NCBI RefSeq assembly: GCF_002435945.1
Contig: NZ_DIXC01000066.1
Location: forward strand, 1 to 25,732
Reading direction: 5' to 3'
Origin: Mesotoga sp. UBA6090
GTDB taxonomy: Bacteria > Thermotogota > Thermotogae > Petrotogales > Kosmotogaceae
DNA length: 25,732 bases
Position numbers and translations under genes: made by a program. Below the pieces are notes generated by a model. That model saw only the letters and a list, made by a program, of their open reading frames with translations. It was not told the DNA's origin and did not search any database. Shown here in pieces: positions 7,308 to 15,021 of the stretch; position 1 is the stretch's first letter; each line of letters begins with the position of its first letter.

Positions 7308-7332
7308 ATCCCGTACAGGAACACTACGGAAT
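7308..7332. repeat. Conserved hairpin repeat, copy 4 (one mismatch, alternative outer arm)
   Basis: Arms ATCCCGTA (7308-7315) and TACGGAAT (7325-7332) surround the loop CAGGAACAC, with one C/A mismatch. A second possible partner ACGGGAT lies downstream at 7364-7370, as in the copy near 12538. A decayed further copy follows at 7505-7529, where only the left arm is intact. Confidence 0.65.
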
Positions 7333-7572
7333 TACAAAGCAAGTGGATTTAGGGGAAGGCTCAACGGGATGCCAACCCCTTCACGTCACTGACAATGCTC
7401 CAGGTCAGGATCTCGGCTTTGGTCTTGACGAAGGACGGGTCCGTGATCTGGTACGGACAACGAAGGACGGCTCTTCTCAGCGCGCAGCGGCTCCTAGATG
7501 CGAGATCCCGTATAGGGGCACTTCGTTATGACGGTGTTGATTGTTCAGAAATGCGCAGCATGGAAGAAATTG

Positions 7573-7597
7573 AAAAAAGGCGGGCTGAGAGCCCGCC
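7573..7597 (-). terminator. Rho-independent terminator of the marR-ABC exporter operon
   Basis: Read on the minus strand, an 8-bp perfect stem (GGCGGGCT and AGCCCGCC around a 3-nt loop) is followed by six T residues. It lies 37 bases past the stop of the last ABC gene. Confidence 0.9.
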
Positions 7598-7633
7598 GAG
7601 TTGATTTAATGTTGAGACTTATTTTCCTCTTTC

Positions 7634-9505
7634 TTATACAGCTTCTACGAAGTCGCTTTCGAACTGGCTGGTGTAAAGATCCGCGTAGAAGCCGCGGCGT
7701 GCGAGGAGTTCTTCGTGCTTTCCCTGTTCGACGATGTCGCCTTCGTTCATAACGAGTATGAGATCGGCATCTCTTATCGTTGAAAGTCTGTGGGCTATGA
7801 TGAAACTGGTCCTGTTTTTCATCAGGTTTTTCATTGCCCACTGGATAAGGGCTTCCGTTCGTGTGTCGACTGAACTGGTTGCTTCGTCGAGTATGAGGAC
7901 CTTCGGGTCAGCAAGGATTGCCCGGGCTATAGTTATGAGCTGCTTCTGGCCCTGCGAGATGTTCGACTGCTCTTCGTTCAGAACGAGGTTATAGCCGTCA
8001 GGAAGGGTGTGGACGAAGGAGTCGACGTGAGCTGCTTTGGCCGCTGCCAGTACTTCTTCATCGGTAGCATTAAGCCTTCCGTATTTTATGTTGTCCCAGA
8101 TGCTGGCGTTGTAAAGCCATGTATCCTGGAGCACCATTCCGAAGTTTTCTCTCAGCTCGTACCGGGTGTATTCTTTTATGTTATGTCCGTCCAGCAGTAT
8201 TTCTCCGGAGTTGACATCGTAGAAGCGCATCAGGAGTTTGACGATGGTCGTCTTTCCAGCTCCCGTAGGCCCGACGATGGCTATGTTGTGGCCCCTGTCT
8301 ACTTCGCAGGAGAAGTCTTTTATGATTATCTTGTCCGGGTCGTAGCCGAATCTGACATTTCTGAACTCGACGTGGCCGTGATGCTCGACTCCTTTGACAG
8401 GGGTCGTGGTCTCGGTAATCTCCTCTTCCTCTTCGAGGAATTCGAAGACCCTCTCCGCAGCCGCGGCCGTCTGCTGGAATATATTCATGATGTTGGCTAT
8501 CTGTGCGATAGGCTGATTGAACAACCTCACATACTGTATGAAGGCCTGGATGTCGCCAACTGTGATCATTTTTCTTACGGCAAACCAGCCGCCCATTATT
8601 GTTATGAGGACGTATCCCAGGTTGCCGACGAAGGTCATGATGGGCATCATCATGCCGGAGAGAAACTGTGATTTCCAGGCTGAGTCGTACAATTCGCCGT
8701 TGAGTTTGTCGAAGGCTTCTATGCTTTTCGCCTCTCCGTTGAAGGCCTTTACGACGACATGGCCTCCGTACATCTCCTCTATGTGGCCGTTTACCTTCCC
8801 GAGATACTCTTGCTGCTTCTTGAAGTATCTCTGGGACATCCTAACCACAAAGGTAATGAGCCCCAAGGAGATAGGTAGTATGAGCAAGGCTATCAGCGTG
8901 AGCTGCCAGCTTATCGAGAACATCATTATGGTGACGCCGATAACGGTCGTGACGGACGTTATGATCTGGCTCAGACTCTGGTTTAGCGTTCTGCTTATGG
9001 TGTCGACGTCGTTGGTCACTCTTGACAGGATATCTCCCTGGGAGGTCCTGTCAAAGTATTTCAGGGGAAGTCTGTTTATCTTCTGGGAAATTTCCTCTCT
9101 GAATTTGTATGTGACCTTCGCCGATATGCCAGACATTATCCATCCCTGGATGTACATGAACAGGGCGCTGAGCACGTACAGTCCGAGTAGAATAAACATT
9201 GTTCTGGCGATCGAGTCGAAGTTTATTCCTTCGCCGGTCCCGGTGATTTTGGCCATTATTCCCTCGAATACTTCAGTTGTCACCGTCCCGAGTATCTTCG
9301 GCCCTAAGATGGAGAAGACTGCACCGGCCGCGGCAAAACAGAGCACTATGATTATCAGGACCTGATACTTCCTAAGGTATTGAACGAGTTTCTTCAGTGT
9401 TCCTCTGAAGTCTTTGGCCTTCTCTCCCGCGCGCATCATGCCGGGGCCCATTCCACCGCCGCGACCTTGACGGCCTCTTCCCTTTTCTCTGTTTTCTCCG
9501 CTCAT
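7634..9505 (-). CDS. Heterodimeric ABC exporter subunit, catalytic-site partner (TM288-like)
   Basis: A 623-residue half-transporter: a Gly/Arg-rich cytoplasmic head (1-30), a six-helix membrane domain (about 45-340), and an ATPase domain. Its ATPase motifs are Walker A GPTGAGKTT (412-420), Q-loop Gln460, the altered signature NISQGQ (515-520), Walker B LILDE with catalytic Glu541, and switch His572. Together with the upstream gene it should form an exporter with one active and one degenerate ATP site, as known for TM287/TM288 and related multidrug exporters. The active site would combine this protein's Walker motifs with the partner's SGGQ. Its ATG overlaps the upstream stop by 4 bases. The MarR gene at the operon head suggests drug or small-molecule efflux; the substrate is unknown. 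Confidence 0.9.
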   Translation of the reverse strand: MSGENREKGRGRQGRGGGMGPGMMRAGEKAKDFRGTLKKLVQYLRKYQVLIIIVLCFAAAGAVFSILGPKILGTVTTEVFEGIMAKITGTGEGINFDSIARTMFILLGLYVLSALFMYIQGWIMSGISAKVTYKFREEISQKINRLPLKYFDRTSQGDILSRVTNDVDTISRTLNQSLSQIITSVTTVIGVTIMMFSISWQLTLIALLILPISLGLITFVVRMSQRYFKKQQEYLGKVNGHIEEMYGGHVVVKAFNGEAKSIEAFDKLNGELYDSAWKSQFLSGMMMPIMTFVGNLGYVLITIMGGWFAVRKMITVGDIQAFIQYVRLFNQPIAQIANIMNIFQQTAAAAERVFEFLEEEEEITETTTPVKGVEHHGHVEFRNVRFGYDPDKIIIKDFSCEVDRGHNIAIVGPTGAGKTTIVKLLMRFYDVNSGEILLDGHNIKEYTRYELRENFGMVLQDTWLYNASIWDNIKYGRLNATDEEVLAAAKAAHVDSFVHTLPDGYNLVLNEEQSNISQGQKQLITIARAILADPKVLILDEATSSVDTRTEALIQWAMKNLMKNRTSFIIAHRLSTIRDADLILVMNEGDIVEQGKHEELLARRGFYADLYTSQFESDFVEAV

Positions 9506-11727
9506 GCTAATTCCGCCTCTGAAAGCTGTGATTGTGCGATTTCTCTGTATATCTGGCAGCTTTTCATCAGTTCGCGGTGCTTGCCGATTCCAACAAGGTT
9601 GCCCTCGTCCAGAACAAGTATCTGATCGGCGTTCTTTATTGTCGCAATTCTCTGGCCAACTATTATCATCGTGCTATCCCCCGTTTCCTGTTTCAGTCTT
9701 CTTCTCAGCGCCGCGTCTGTCTTGAAGTCCAGGGCTGAGAAGCTGTCGTCGAAGAGGAGTATCTTGGGCCTTTTCAGAAGTGCCCTGGCTATGGAAAGCC
9801 TTTGCTTCTGCCCTCCCGATACGTTTGTTCCACCCTGGGAAATGGGCGAATTATACCCTTCTTCCTTCGCGGTTATGAATTCGAGGGCCTGGGCGATCTC
9901 GGCAGCCCTTTCGATTTCTTCCTCTGAGGCATTCTCATTGGCGTATTTGAGGTTCGATTCTATGGTTCCGCTAAAGAGGACGCCATTCTGGGGGATGTAG
10001 CCTATCTTGTCTCTCAGCTCGTGCTGCCTTACTTTCCGTATGTCTATTCCGTCAACCAGGACCTGGCCGCCACAGACATCGTAGAACCTCGGTATCATGT
10101 TCAGCAGCGTCGATTTCCCCGAGCCGGTCGAGCCTATGATCGCCGTCGTCTGTCCCGGGAGGGCCGTGAAGCTAATGTCGTTCAGGATGTTTTCCTCGGC
10201 ACCGGGGAAGCGATAGCAGACGTTCCTGAATTCGACAGTCCCTTTGAAATCATTGCCGAATTTTTTCGGATTTTTGGGGTCTTTTATCTGGGGGTCGACT
10301 TCCAGGATCTCGGAGACTCTGGCTCCCGAAACAGCGGCCCTTGGTAGCATGATGAACGTCATTGTCAACATGAGAAAGGCGAAGATGATCAACATGGCGT
10401 ACTGGATGTAGGCCATCATATCTCCGACCTGCATGGTTGAGGCCTCTATCTGGTGTGCACCCACCCAGACGATGAGGAGCATGGTTCCGTTCATTACAAA
10501 CATCATCGCCGGCATCATCACAACCATCACCCGGTTTACGAAGAGGTTCGTTCTCGTAAAGTCTTTGTTTGCCGAGTCGAATCTCTCTTCTTCAAACTTC
10601 TGGGTGTTGAATGCCCTGACGACCATGAGGCCGGAGAGGTGTTCTCTTGTAACGAGGTTCAGCCTGTCGATAAGCTTCTGCATCTTCTTGAATTTCGGCA
10701 GGGTTATTGCGAAGACGATCCCCACCAGGCCGAGCATTATGATGACGGCAAGGGCGATGATCCAGGACATGGAAGTACTCTTCTCAAGCGCCCTAATGAT
10801 TCCTCCGACGCCTATGATTGGCGCATAGAATACCATTCTTATTATCAGAACAATTACGAGCTGTATCTGGGTTATATCATTTGTTGTTCTAGTGATGAGC
10901 GAAGCCGTCGAGAACCTGGCAAATTCAGAGTTCGAGAAGTTTTCGACCTTTTCGAAAACGTCTCTTCTCATCCTTCTGGCCGAGGCCGCAGCAATCTTTG
11001 AGGCGATGAATGCGACCATGATGGTACTCAACGCGCTCAGTAGAGTCACGAGGAGCATTAAAAGACCGGTCCGGAGCACGTAGCCGTTCTGAAGCTTATC
11101 GGTGTCCATGCCAAGCTCTTCGTAGATTTCCTTCACAACGAGGGCTCCCGACTGGCTGACGATGTTTTCACCCATGACTTCGACCATACTGTCGACTTGA
11201 CTGAGCATTTCGAGCCTCTGGGCTTCCGGCATGAGACGCATCAGCAGGAAGACATTTGCCCCTTCGGGGATGTTGAAACCCTCGGGGGGCGAAAAGCTCC
11301 CGTTTGACCCGGTCATGCCGTTCTTGACTCCGGAATAGGCCATGAGGGCCTTTCCGAAGATCAGACTGAGGGCCTGCCGGTCTTCAATCTCTCCAGATTT
11401 TAGGACGTAGACATCTTTGCTCTCAAGTGCGGGATACTTTTCGAGGTTTTCTTCGTAAGTGGGGGCATCCTTGGTTATGAGATCGTAGTAGCTCAGAACT
11501 TCTTGCCTATCTTCTCCACTCATGAACAGCGAGACGTTATCGAAAACCTCTTTGCTAATGGCCTCCGGAATTGCGTCTTCGATACCGCCCTGCTGGATTC
11601 CGACGTTTACGATATTCGACATGTAGTCTGGAAGGGCCAGTTCCGCCATGGCCTGAACGAAGAGCAGCGCCACCGCGATAATGATGAAGACAGTGTAGGG
11701 TTTGAGGTACCTAATCAGTTTGAGCAT
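9502..11727 (-). CDS. Heterodimeric ABC exporter subunit, degenerate-site partner with large external insertion (TM287-like)
   Basis: I start this gene at the ATG at 11727 (741 residues), where LIRYLKPY matches the usual TM287-type N-terminus. An upstream in-frame start at 11820 would overlap marR by over 100 bases. The ATPase domain has Walker A GSTGSGKST (532-540) and a canonical signature NVSGGQ (635-640). Walker B ends LFDD (Asp661 in place of catalytic Glu), and the switch histidine is Gln692 (VGQRIAT). These are the marks of the non-hydrolysing site. The protein is about 160 residues longer than TM287-type subunits, owing to a hydrophilic insertion at about 45-215 between the first two membrane helices, predicted to lie outside the membrane. 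The start overlaps the marR stop by 17 bases. Confidence 0.9.
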   Translation of the reverse strand: MLKLIRYLKPYTVFIIIAVALLFVQAMAELALPDYMSNIVNVGIQQGGIEDAIPEAISKEVFDNVSLFMSGEDRQEVLSYYDLITKDAPTYEENLEKYPALESKDVYVLKSGEIEDRQALSLIFGKALMAYSGVKNGMTGSNGSFSPPEGFNIPEGANVFLLMRLMPEAQRLEMLSQVDSMVEVMGENIVSQSGALVVKEIYEELGMDTDKLQNGYVLRTGLLMLLVTLLSALSTIMVAFIASKIAAASARRMRRDVFEKVENFSNSEFARFSTASLITRTTNDITQIQLVIVLIIRMVFYAPIIGVGGIIRALEKSTSMSWIIALAVIIMLGLVGIVFAITLPKFKKMQKLIDRLNLVTREHLSGLMVVRAFNTQKFEEERFDSANKDFTRTNLFVNRVMVVMMPAMMFVMNGTMLLIVWVGAHQIEASTMQVGDMMAYIQYAMLIIFAFLMLTMTFIMLPRAAVSGARVSEILEVDPQIKDPKNPKKFGNDFKGTVEFRNVCYRFPGAEENILNDISFTALPGQTTAIIGSTGSGKSTLLNMIPRFYDVCGGQVLVDGIDIRKVRQHELRDKIGYIPQNGVLFSGTIESNLKYANENASEEEIERAAEIAQALEFITAKEEGYNSPISQGGTNVSGGQKQRLSIARALLKRPKILLFDDSFSALDFKTDAALRRRLKQETGDSTMIIVGQRIATIKNADQILVLDEGNLVGIGKHRELMKSCQIYREIAQSQLSEAELA

Positions 11728-12205
11728 CAGCTTCGTCCTCTCTCTCTCTGGCTTCTTGCAATTCTTTAAGTATCTTCTCCAGCTTCTCGAGCCCTCGAAT
11801 GATGGAATCAAGGTCTTCATCTGTTATCGTTGACAAGGCTTTTCTCATCTTTTGCGCAAAGGCATTGAGATCTTTCTTCACAGGCTGGCGATACTCATCC
11901 GCAAGACTTATCATCACGATTCGCCTGTCTTCGTCGCTTCTCTTTCTCTGCACGATCTTCTTTTCGACGAGCCTGTCGATTATCCCCGACACCGTGCTAT
12001 TTGAAAGATCGAGCTCACTGCTTATATCGCTTACCTTCATATCGCCACATTGGTTCAGTACTCTCATAACAAGGATCTGTGATTGTGTTACGTGCATCTT
12101 CTTGAAATCCTTTTCAAAATTCTGCTTCATAAGCGACATTACCTTCTTGATCGCTGTCAGCATCTCTTCTAATTTGGAGCTTTCTTCCAACATAACCACC
12201 TTCAT
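11711..12205 (-). CDS. MarR family transcriptional regulator
   Basis: A 164-residue winged-helix repressor. The fold is recognisable: an N-terminal dimerisation helix, MHVTQSQILVMRVLNQCGDMKVSDISSELDLSNSTVSGIIDRLVEKK in pieces (the helix-turn-helix lies at about 57-84), then the wing with RSDEDRRIVMISL, where DRR is the hallmark MarR wing motif, and a long charged C-terminal helix. It heads the operon with the two ABC exporter genes, and its promoter carries palindromes over the predicted start site. It most likely represses its own operon and is released by a ligand the exporter removes. ATG at 12205 is used; an internal ATG at 12193 preceded by AAGGTGG is possible. Confidence 0.9.
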   Translation of the reverse strand: MKVVMLEESSKLEEMLTAIKKVMSLMKQNFEKDFKKMHVTQSQILVMRVLNQCGDMKVSDISSELDLSNSTVSGIIDRLVEKKIVQRKRSDEDRRIVMISLADEYRQPVKKDLNAFAQKMRKALSTITDEDLDSIIRGLEKLEKILKELQEAREREDEADAQTD

Positions 12206-12217
12206 CTCTCAATATTA

Positions 12218-12264
12218 GAACGTTCGCACCCGAATACTTAGACTACGAATAGTTCGTATACGAA
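12218..12264. promoter_or_regulatory. MarR operator candidates
   Basis: TTCGTATACGAA (12253-12264) is a perfect 12-bp palindrome placed at the predicted transcription start. CGAA-TAG-TTCG (12246-12256) overlaps it, and GAACGTTC (12218-12225) lies in the leader before marR. The repeated TTCG/CGAA half-sites suggest binding by the adjacent MarR protein. Confidence 0.65.
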
Positions 12265-12268
12265 ATAT

Positions 12269-12297
12269 ATTGTACAGCAAATAGCTGGAACTGTCTA
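12269..12297 (-). promoter_or_regulatory. Sigma-A promoter of the marR-ABC operon
   Basis: On the minus strand TAGACA (12297-12292) and TACAAT (12274-12269) each match consensus at 5 of 6 bases and are separated by exactly 17 bases. Transcription should start near 12262, within the TTCGTATACGAA palindrome. Confidence 0.7.
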
Positions 12298-12537
12298 TGA
12301 TGAAAAACAGGACTCCCGATCTTTGTGGACTCGCCAAAGTGCGACTCGGGTGTTGGACCTAGGGATGGCAAGAGCAGAAGTGATGATGCTGCGCAGGAAG
12401 CCTCTCAGGTCAACCGTCATGGGTCCACCGTCCTCCGAAAAGAACGGTTCTTCGTTCCGACGCTATGCGTCCAGGTTATTCGTTCTTGGTTAAGGAGCGC
12501 GAGAGAATAAGAGAGAAGGAGAGACTGAAGAGATGAG

Positions 12538-12589
12538 ATCCCGTGCAGAACCCCCAAACAGGAGCACTTTGGGGCAGGCTCAACGGGAT
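12538..12589. repeat. Nested hairpin repeat, copy 5 (same loop on a different stem)
   Basis: The inner hairpin is CCCCAAA (12552-12558), loop CAGGAGCAC (12559-12567), TTTGGGG (12568-12574), a perfect 7-bp stem unrelated to the ATCCCGTA stem of other copies. It sits between outer arms ATCCCGT (12538-12544) and ACGGGAT (12583-12589). The loop is identical to copy 1. Confidence 0.75.
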
Positions 12590-12705
12590 GACAGACCCTT
12601 CACGTCATCCTGGCAATGCTCCTGGTCAGGATCTGGGCTTTGGCGCCAAGATCCGCTCTTCGCTGTACGCTGATCGCTTGGAAGAGCAAGGACATTAAGA
12701 ATAAA

Positions 12706-13021
12706 GTCAACCGTCATGGGTCCACCGTCCTCCGAGAAGAAAGCGTATGAGCCGGGTCTAGGGTTGTGGGGTCTAGGGTCTGGCAAGAGCCTTAGGAACT
12801 GTTCTTCGAAAGAGCAATTCTTCGTTCCGACACTGCGCGTCCAGGTTCTTCGTTAAGGACCACGAGATGATGAGAGGACTAGACGGACGAGATGCGATCC
12901 CGTACAGGAACACTACGGGATGACAGACCCTTCACGTCATCTGACAATGCTCCTGGTCAGGATCTGGGCTTTGGTCTTGACGAAGGACGGGTCCATGATC
13001 TTGGACGGACAACGAAGGACG
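12706..13021 (+). repeat. 316-bp direct repeat, left copy
   Basis: This aligns without gaps to 14482-14797 (offset 1776) with roughly ten mismatches by eye. The pair brackets the M24-like gene. The copy includes the TCCACCGT module, GGGTCTAGGG, a hairpin copy (12897-12921), and the GACGAAGGACGGGTCC segment. Confidence 0.85.
12897..12921. repeat. Conserved hairpin repeat, copy 6
   Basis: Perfect 8-bp arms ATCCCGTA (12897-12904) and TACGGGAT (12914-12921) surround the loop CAGGAACAC. GACAG follows. Confidence 0.8.
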
Positions 13022-13119
13022 GTTTTTCACAGCGATCAGCGGTTCTTCCAGTTCACAATGACCCTTTGGCGAGCAATCAAACACAGAGGGAATTTGGGAT
13101 AGTTGTCTCATGAGGTGAG

Positions 13120-14214
13120 TTAAATGATCATTATCCACGGTCTGTGAACCCGGAAGCTTTCGAGCCTGACTTTAACCTTCGGGAAGTCTTCTCCGAGTGT
13201 TACAAACTCGGCCGTACCGTCAGGATTAAGAAGTACGGTGTCTTCACTGAACAATCCGCCTATGCGGGGACCTATGGCATAACTGGCTGGTGACTTCATC
13301 GCTATTTGTGAGTCGGGCGAAAAGAGAAACTTGTTCTGAGTATACCCGATACTTCCCCCAGGGCTGAAGCGTGTTATCTCATCTACCGCATTAAGAGCAA
13401 TATATGCGTTTCTAATCTCTTCGTATACTTCGCCCATGCTCTTTGCTCTCATGATCGCTATGGCTGCTTTCGCGGCGATACCCGATGCTCTCTCATGCTT
13501 CTCCTCAATTTCGTGTGGCACAGCACCAAAGTGGAAGTATCTGCTGAAAGAGACCGTCAGTCCTTGCTTCTTGATTGTCGCTCTGAGCATAAGGTACTTG
13601 CTGACTTTCTTAGCAGTCGAGACCGGGTATGGAGACTTTGAGATCCTCTCGTCGGAAGACACGCAGAGAGTCGGGATTTCCAGACCCGACTCAATGAAGA
13701 TTGCTCTAAGAACCTTCTCGATCTCAATCTCGGTCATTCCAGGTTGAAGCTCTGGAGCAAACTCACAGAGTATGTTCTCGGAGAGTTTACCCAAGACCCT
13801 GAGACGCAGGATTTCTCTGTCAGTGAGCAGCTGGGTTTTTTCATAAAAGCTCTCGTCAAGTGGAACATAGTTGGAACAAGAAAATGACACATCGCTGTCA
13901 ACTGCAATCTTTTTGAATTTGCTGCACAACCGACTGGCCGAATCAATCATACTGAGTAGTCCACTAAAGGAGAGAATCTCAACATCACGTGGAAGGACTT
14001 CGTCTTTAACTCTTTCACTGTCGTAGTCTGGGCATAAAGCGATGACCATCGAGTGCGTAATTAAGAGCCAAAAACCACCGAACTCAGATGAAGTGTCTAT
14101 CCTGGGATCCACCTCACCTTCGAAAAACCACTGAATATTAGAGTTCCTTGTCAACATTATGGCTTCCACCGAGGCTTCCGTAATGTACTCTTTGACTATT
14201 TCATGTCTTTTCAA
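13120..14214 (-). CDS. M24 (pita-bread) family protein with metal ligands lost
   Basis: A 364-residue protein with the two-domain layout of creatinase/Xaa-Pro peptidases: an N-terminal domain (about 1-125), a linker helix containing EILRLRVLGKLSENIL, and a C-terminal pita-bread domain. Aligned to M24 motifs, the metal-binding residues are replaced: the two Asp of DxG..GYxxDxTR are Arg211 and Ser222, the His of GHG is Gly287, and the first Glu is Gly315. Only Glu324 (SEDTVLL) remains. It cannot be a normal dinuclear metallopeptidase. It may be a metal-free hydrolase, as creatinase and ectoine hydrolase are, or a non-catalytic protein. A TTG start follows a weak G-rich site; no in-frame ATG occurs before residue 20. 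It stands alone between two long direct repeats. Confidence 0.75.
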   Translation of the reverse strand: MKRHEIVKEYITEASVEAIMLTRNSNIQWFFEGEVDPRIDTSSEFGGFWLLITHSMVIALCPDYDSERVKDEVLPRDVEILSFSGLLSMIDSASRLCSKFKKIAVDSDVSFSCSNYVPLDESFYEKTQLLTDREILRLRVLGKLSENILCEFAPELQPGMTEIEIEKVLRAIFIESGLEIPTLCVSSDERISKSPYPVSTAKKVSKYLMLRATIKKQGLTVSFSRYFHFGAVPHEIEEKHERASGIAAKAAIAIMRAKSMGEVYEEIRNAYIALNAVDEITRFSPGGSIGYTQNKFLFSPDSQIAMKSPASYAIGPRIGGLFSEDTVLLNPDGTAEFVTLGEDFPKVKVRLESFRVHRPWIMII

Positions 14215-14242
14215 GCGAACCCCCCCAGCAGACTTTAAACCT

Positions 14243-14251
14243 ATTCTATCA
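14243..14251 (-). promoter_or_regulatory. Putative extended -10 promoter of the M24-like gene
   Basis: The minus strand reads TGATAGAAT, about 29 bases before the TTG start. The same nonamer precedes the gene at 594. No -35 was found. Confidence 0.4.
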
Positions 14252-14481
14252 GAGGAAATCGAAAATATCCTTCCTGCGGCGGGAAGTGATGCTTATATAA
14301 AACATTAGACGCAATGCCGCCTGCGGCGGGACGCAAGGCCCGCTTCGCGGGGAAAGAGCCGCTTGGATAAGAAACGCTGGTCGCCGTAAAGAAACGTCCT
14401 TGGTCCTTCGTCCAAGACCGTGGACCCGTCCTTCGAAAGATCCGAAGCGGAAGCGAGGCTGCTTCGCAGCAAGCCTCTCAG

Positions 14482-14797
14482 GTCAACCGTTATGGGTCCA
14501 CCGTCCTCCGAGAAGAGAGCGTATGAGCCGGGTCTAGGGTTGTGGGGTCTAGGGTCTGGCAAGAGCCTTAGGAACTGTTCTTGGAAAGAGCAATTCTTTG
14601 TTCCGACGCTACGCGTCCAGGTTCTTCGTTAAGGACCACGAGATGATGAGAGGACTAGACGGACGAGATGCGATCCCGTACAGGAACAATACGGGATGAC
14701 AGACCCTTCACGTCATCTGACAATGCTCCTGGTCAGGATCTGGGCTTTGGTCTTGACGAAGGACGGGTCCGTGATCTGGGACGGACAACGAAGGACG
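14482..14797 (+). repeat. 316-bp direct repeat, right copy
   Basis: This is the partner of 12706-13021, gap-free and about 97% identical by eye. Here GTCCGT and ACGGAC (near 14766-14785) still form a perfect stem, which is broken in the left copy. GACGCTACGCGTC is also an intact short stem here but broken in the left copy. Confidence 0.85.
14673..14697. repeat. Conserved hairpin repeat, copy 7
   Basis: Perfect 8-bp arms ATCCCGTA (14673-14680) and TACGGGAT (14690-14697) surround the loop CAGGAACAA. GACAG follows. Confidence 0.8.
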
Positions 14798-15021
14798 GGT
14801 CTTCTCAGCGTTCAGCGGAGCTAGGAACGAAGAACAGATCCTCGCTCTGGAAGTAAGAACAAATTCCCTTTTTGGACAGGCAACGAAGGCCGGTTTTTCA
14901 CAGCGATCAGCGTCCAGCGTACAGCGGATCTTCATTTGCCTTCTCGTGAGCTCAGCAAACCTCTCGAAATAATCCTTCTCGTCTTATCTCTATTTCATCG
15001 TTGAATGAGTGCATGTTTTTG

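Larger units (their letters stand above)
6720..7570. repeat. Long intergenic region of composite repeats
   Basis: About 850 bases without a credible gene. Related modules can be followed: GGGTCTAGGGTCTCGCAAGAGC twice (near 6767 and 6871), GACGCTGCGCGTC (a short stem with a 3-nt loop) near 6823-6835, the TCCACCGT module near 6930, three hairpin copies (7017-7041, 7308-7332, 7505-7529), and the segment from TTCACGTCA (7380) through GACGAAGGACGGGTCCGT to CAGCGGCTCC (7497). The same modules in the same order recur at 12340-13050 and 14470-14820. Short open frames here are read through repeats and were discarded. Confidence 0.75.
12300..13050. repeat. Composite repeat region upstream of the marR operon
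   Basis: No gene is supported here. The stretch holds a first repeat unit (about 12345-12650) with GACGCTATGCGTC and a nested hairpin, then a second, fuller unit (12706-13021) that is nearly identical to 14482-14797, and ends with a CAGCGATCAGCG block (13021-13050). The phrase CCGTCATGGGTCCACCGTCC occurs twice inside it (near 12415 and 12711), so units are also duplicated locally. Confidence 0.8.

Noticed and set aside
6737..7531. Several short open frames on both strands in the spacer
   Set aside because: All are translations of repeat modules that recur in other frames elsewhere; low-complexity products such as SRKS and RRKERERG.
8009..9365. Plus-strand open frames of 220 and 282 residues
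   Set aside because: They lie fully antisense to the well-supported ABC exporter gene and have no recognisable content.
11728..11820. 31-residue N-terminal extension of the larger ABC subunit
   Set aside because: It would overlap marR by more than 100 bases, and the family N-terminus matches the ATG at 11727.
12700..14800. CRISPR array
   Set aside because: Repeats are hundreds of bases long, irregularly spaced and contain a gene; there are no short regular repeat-spacer units or cas genes.
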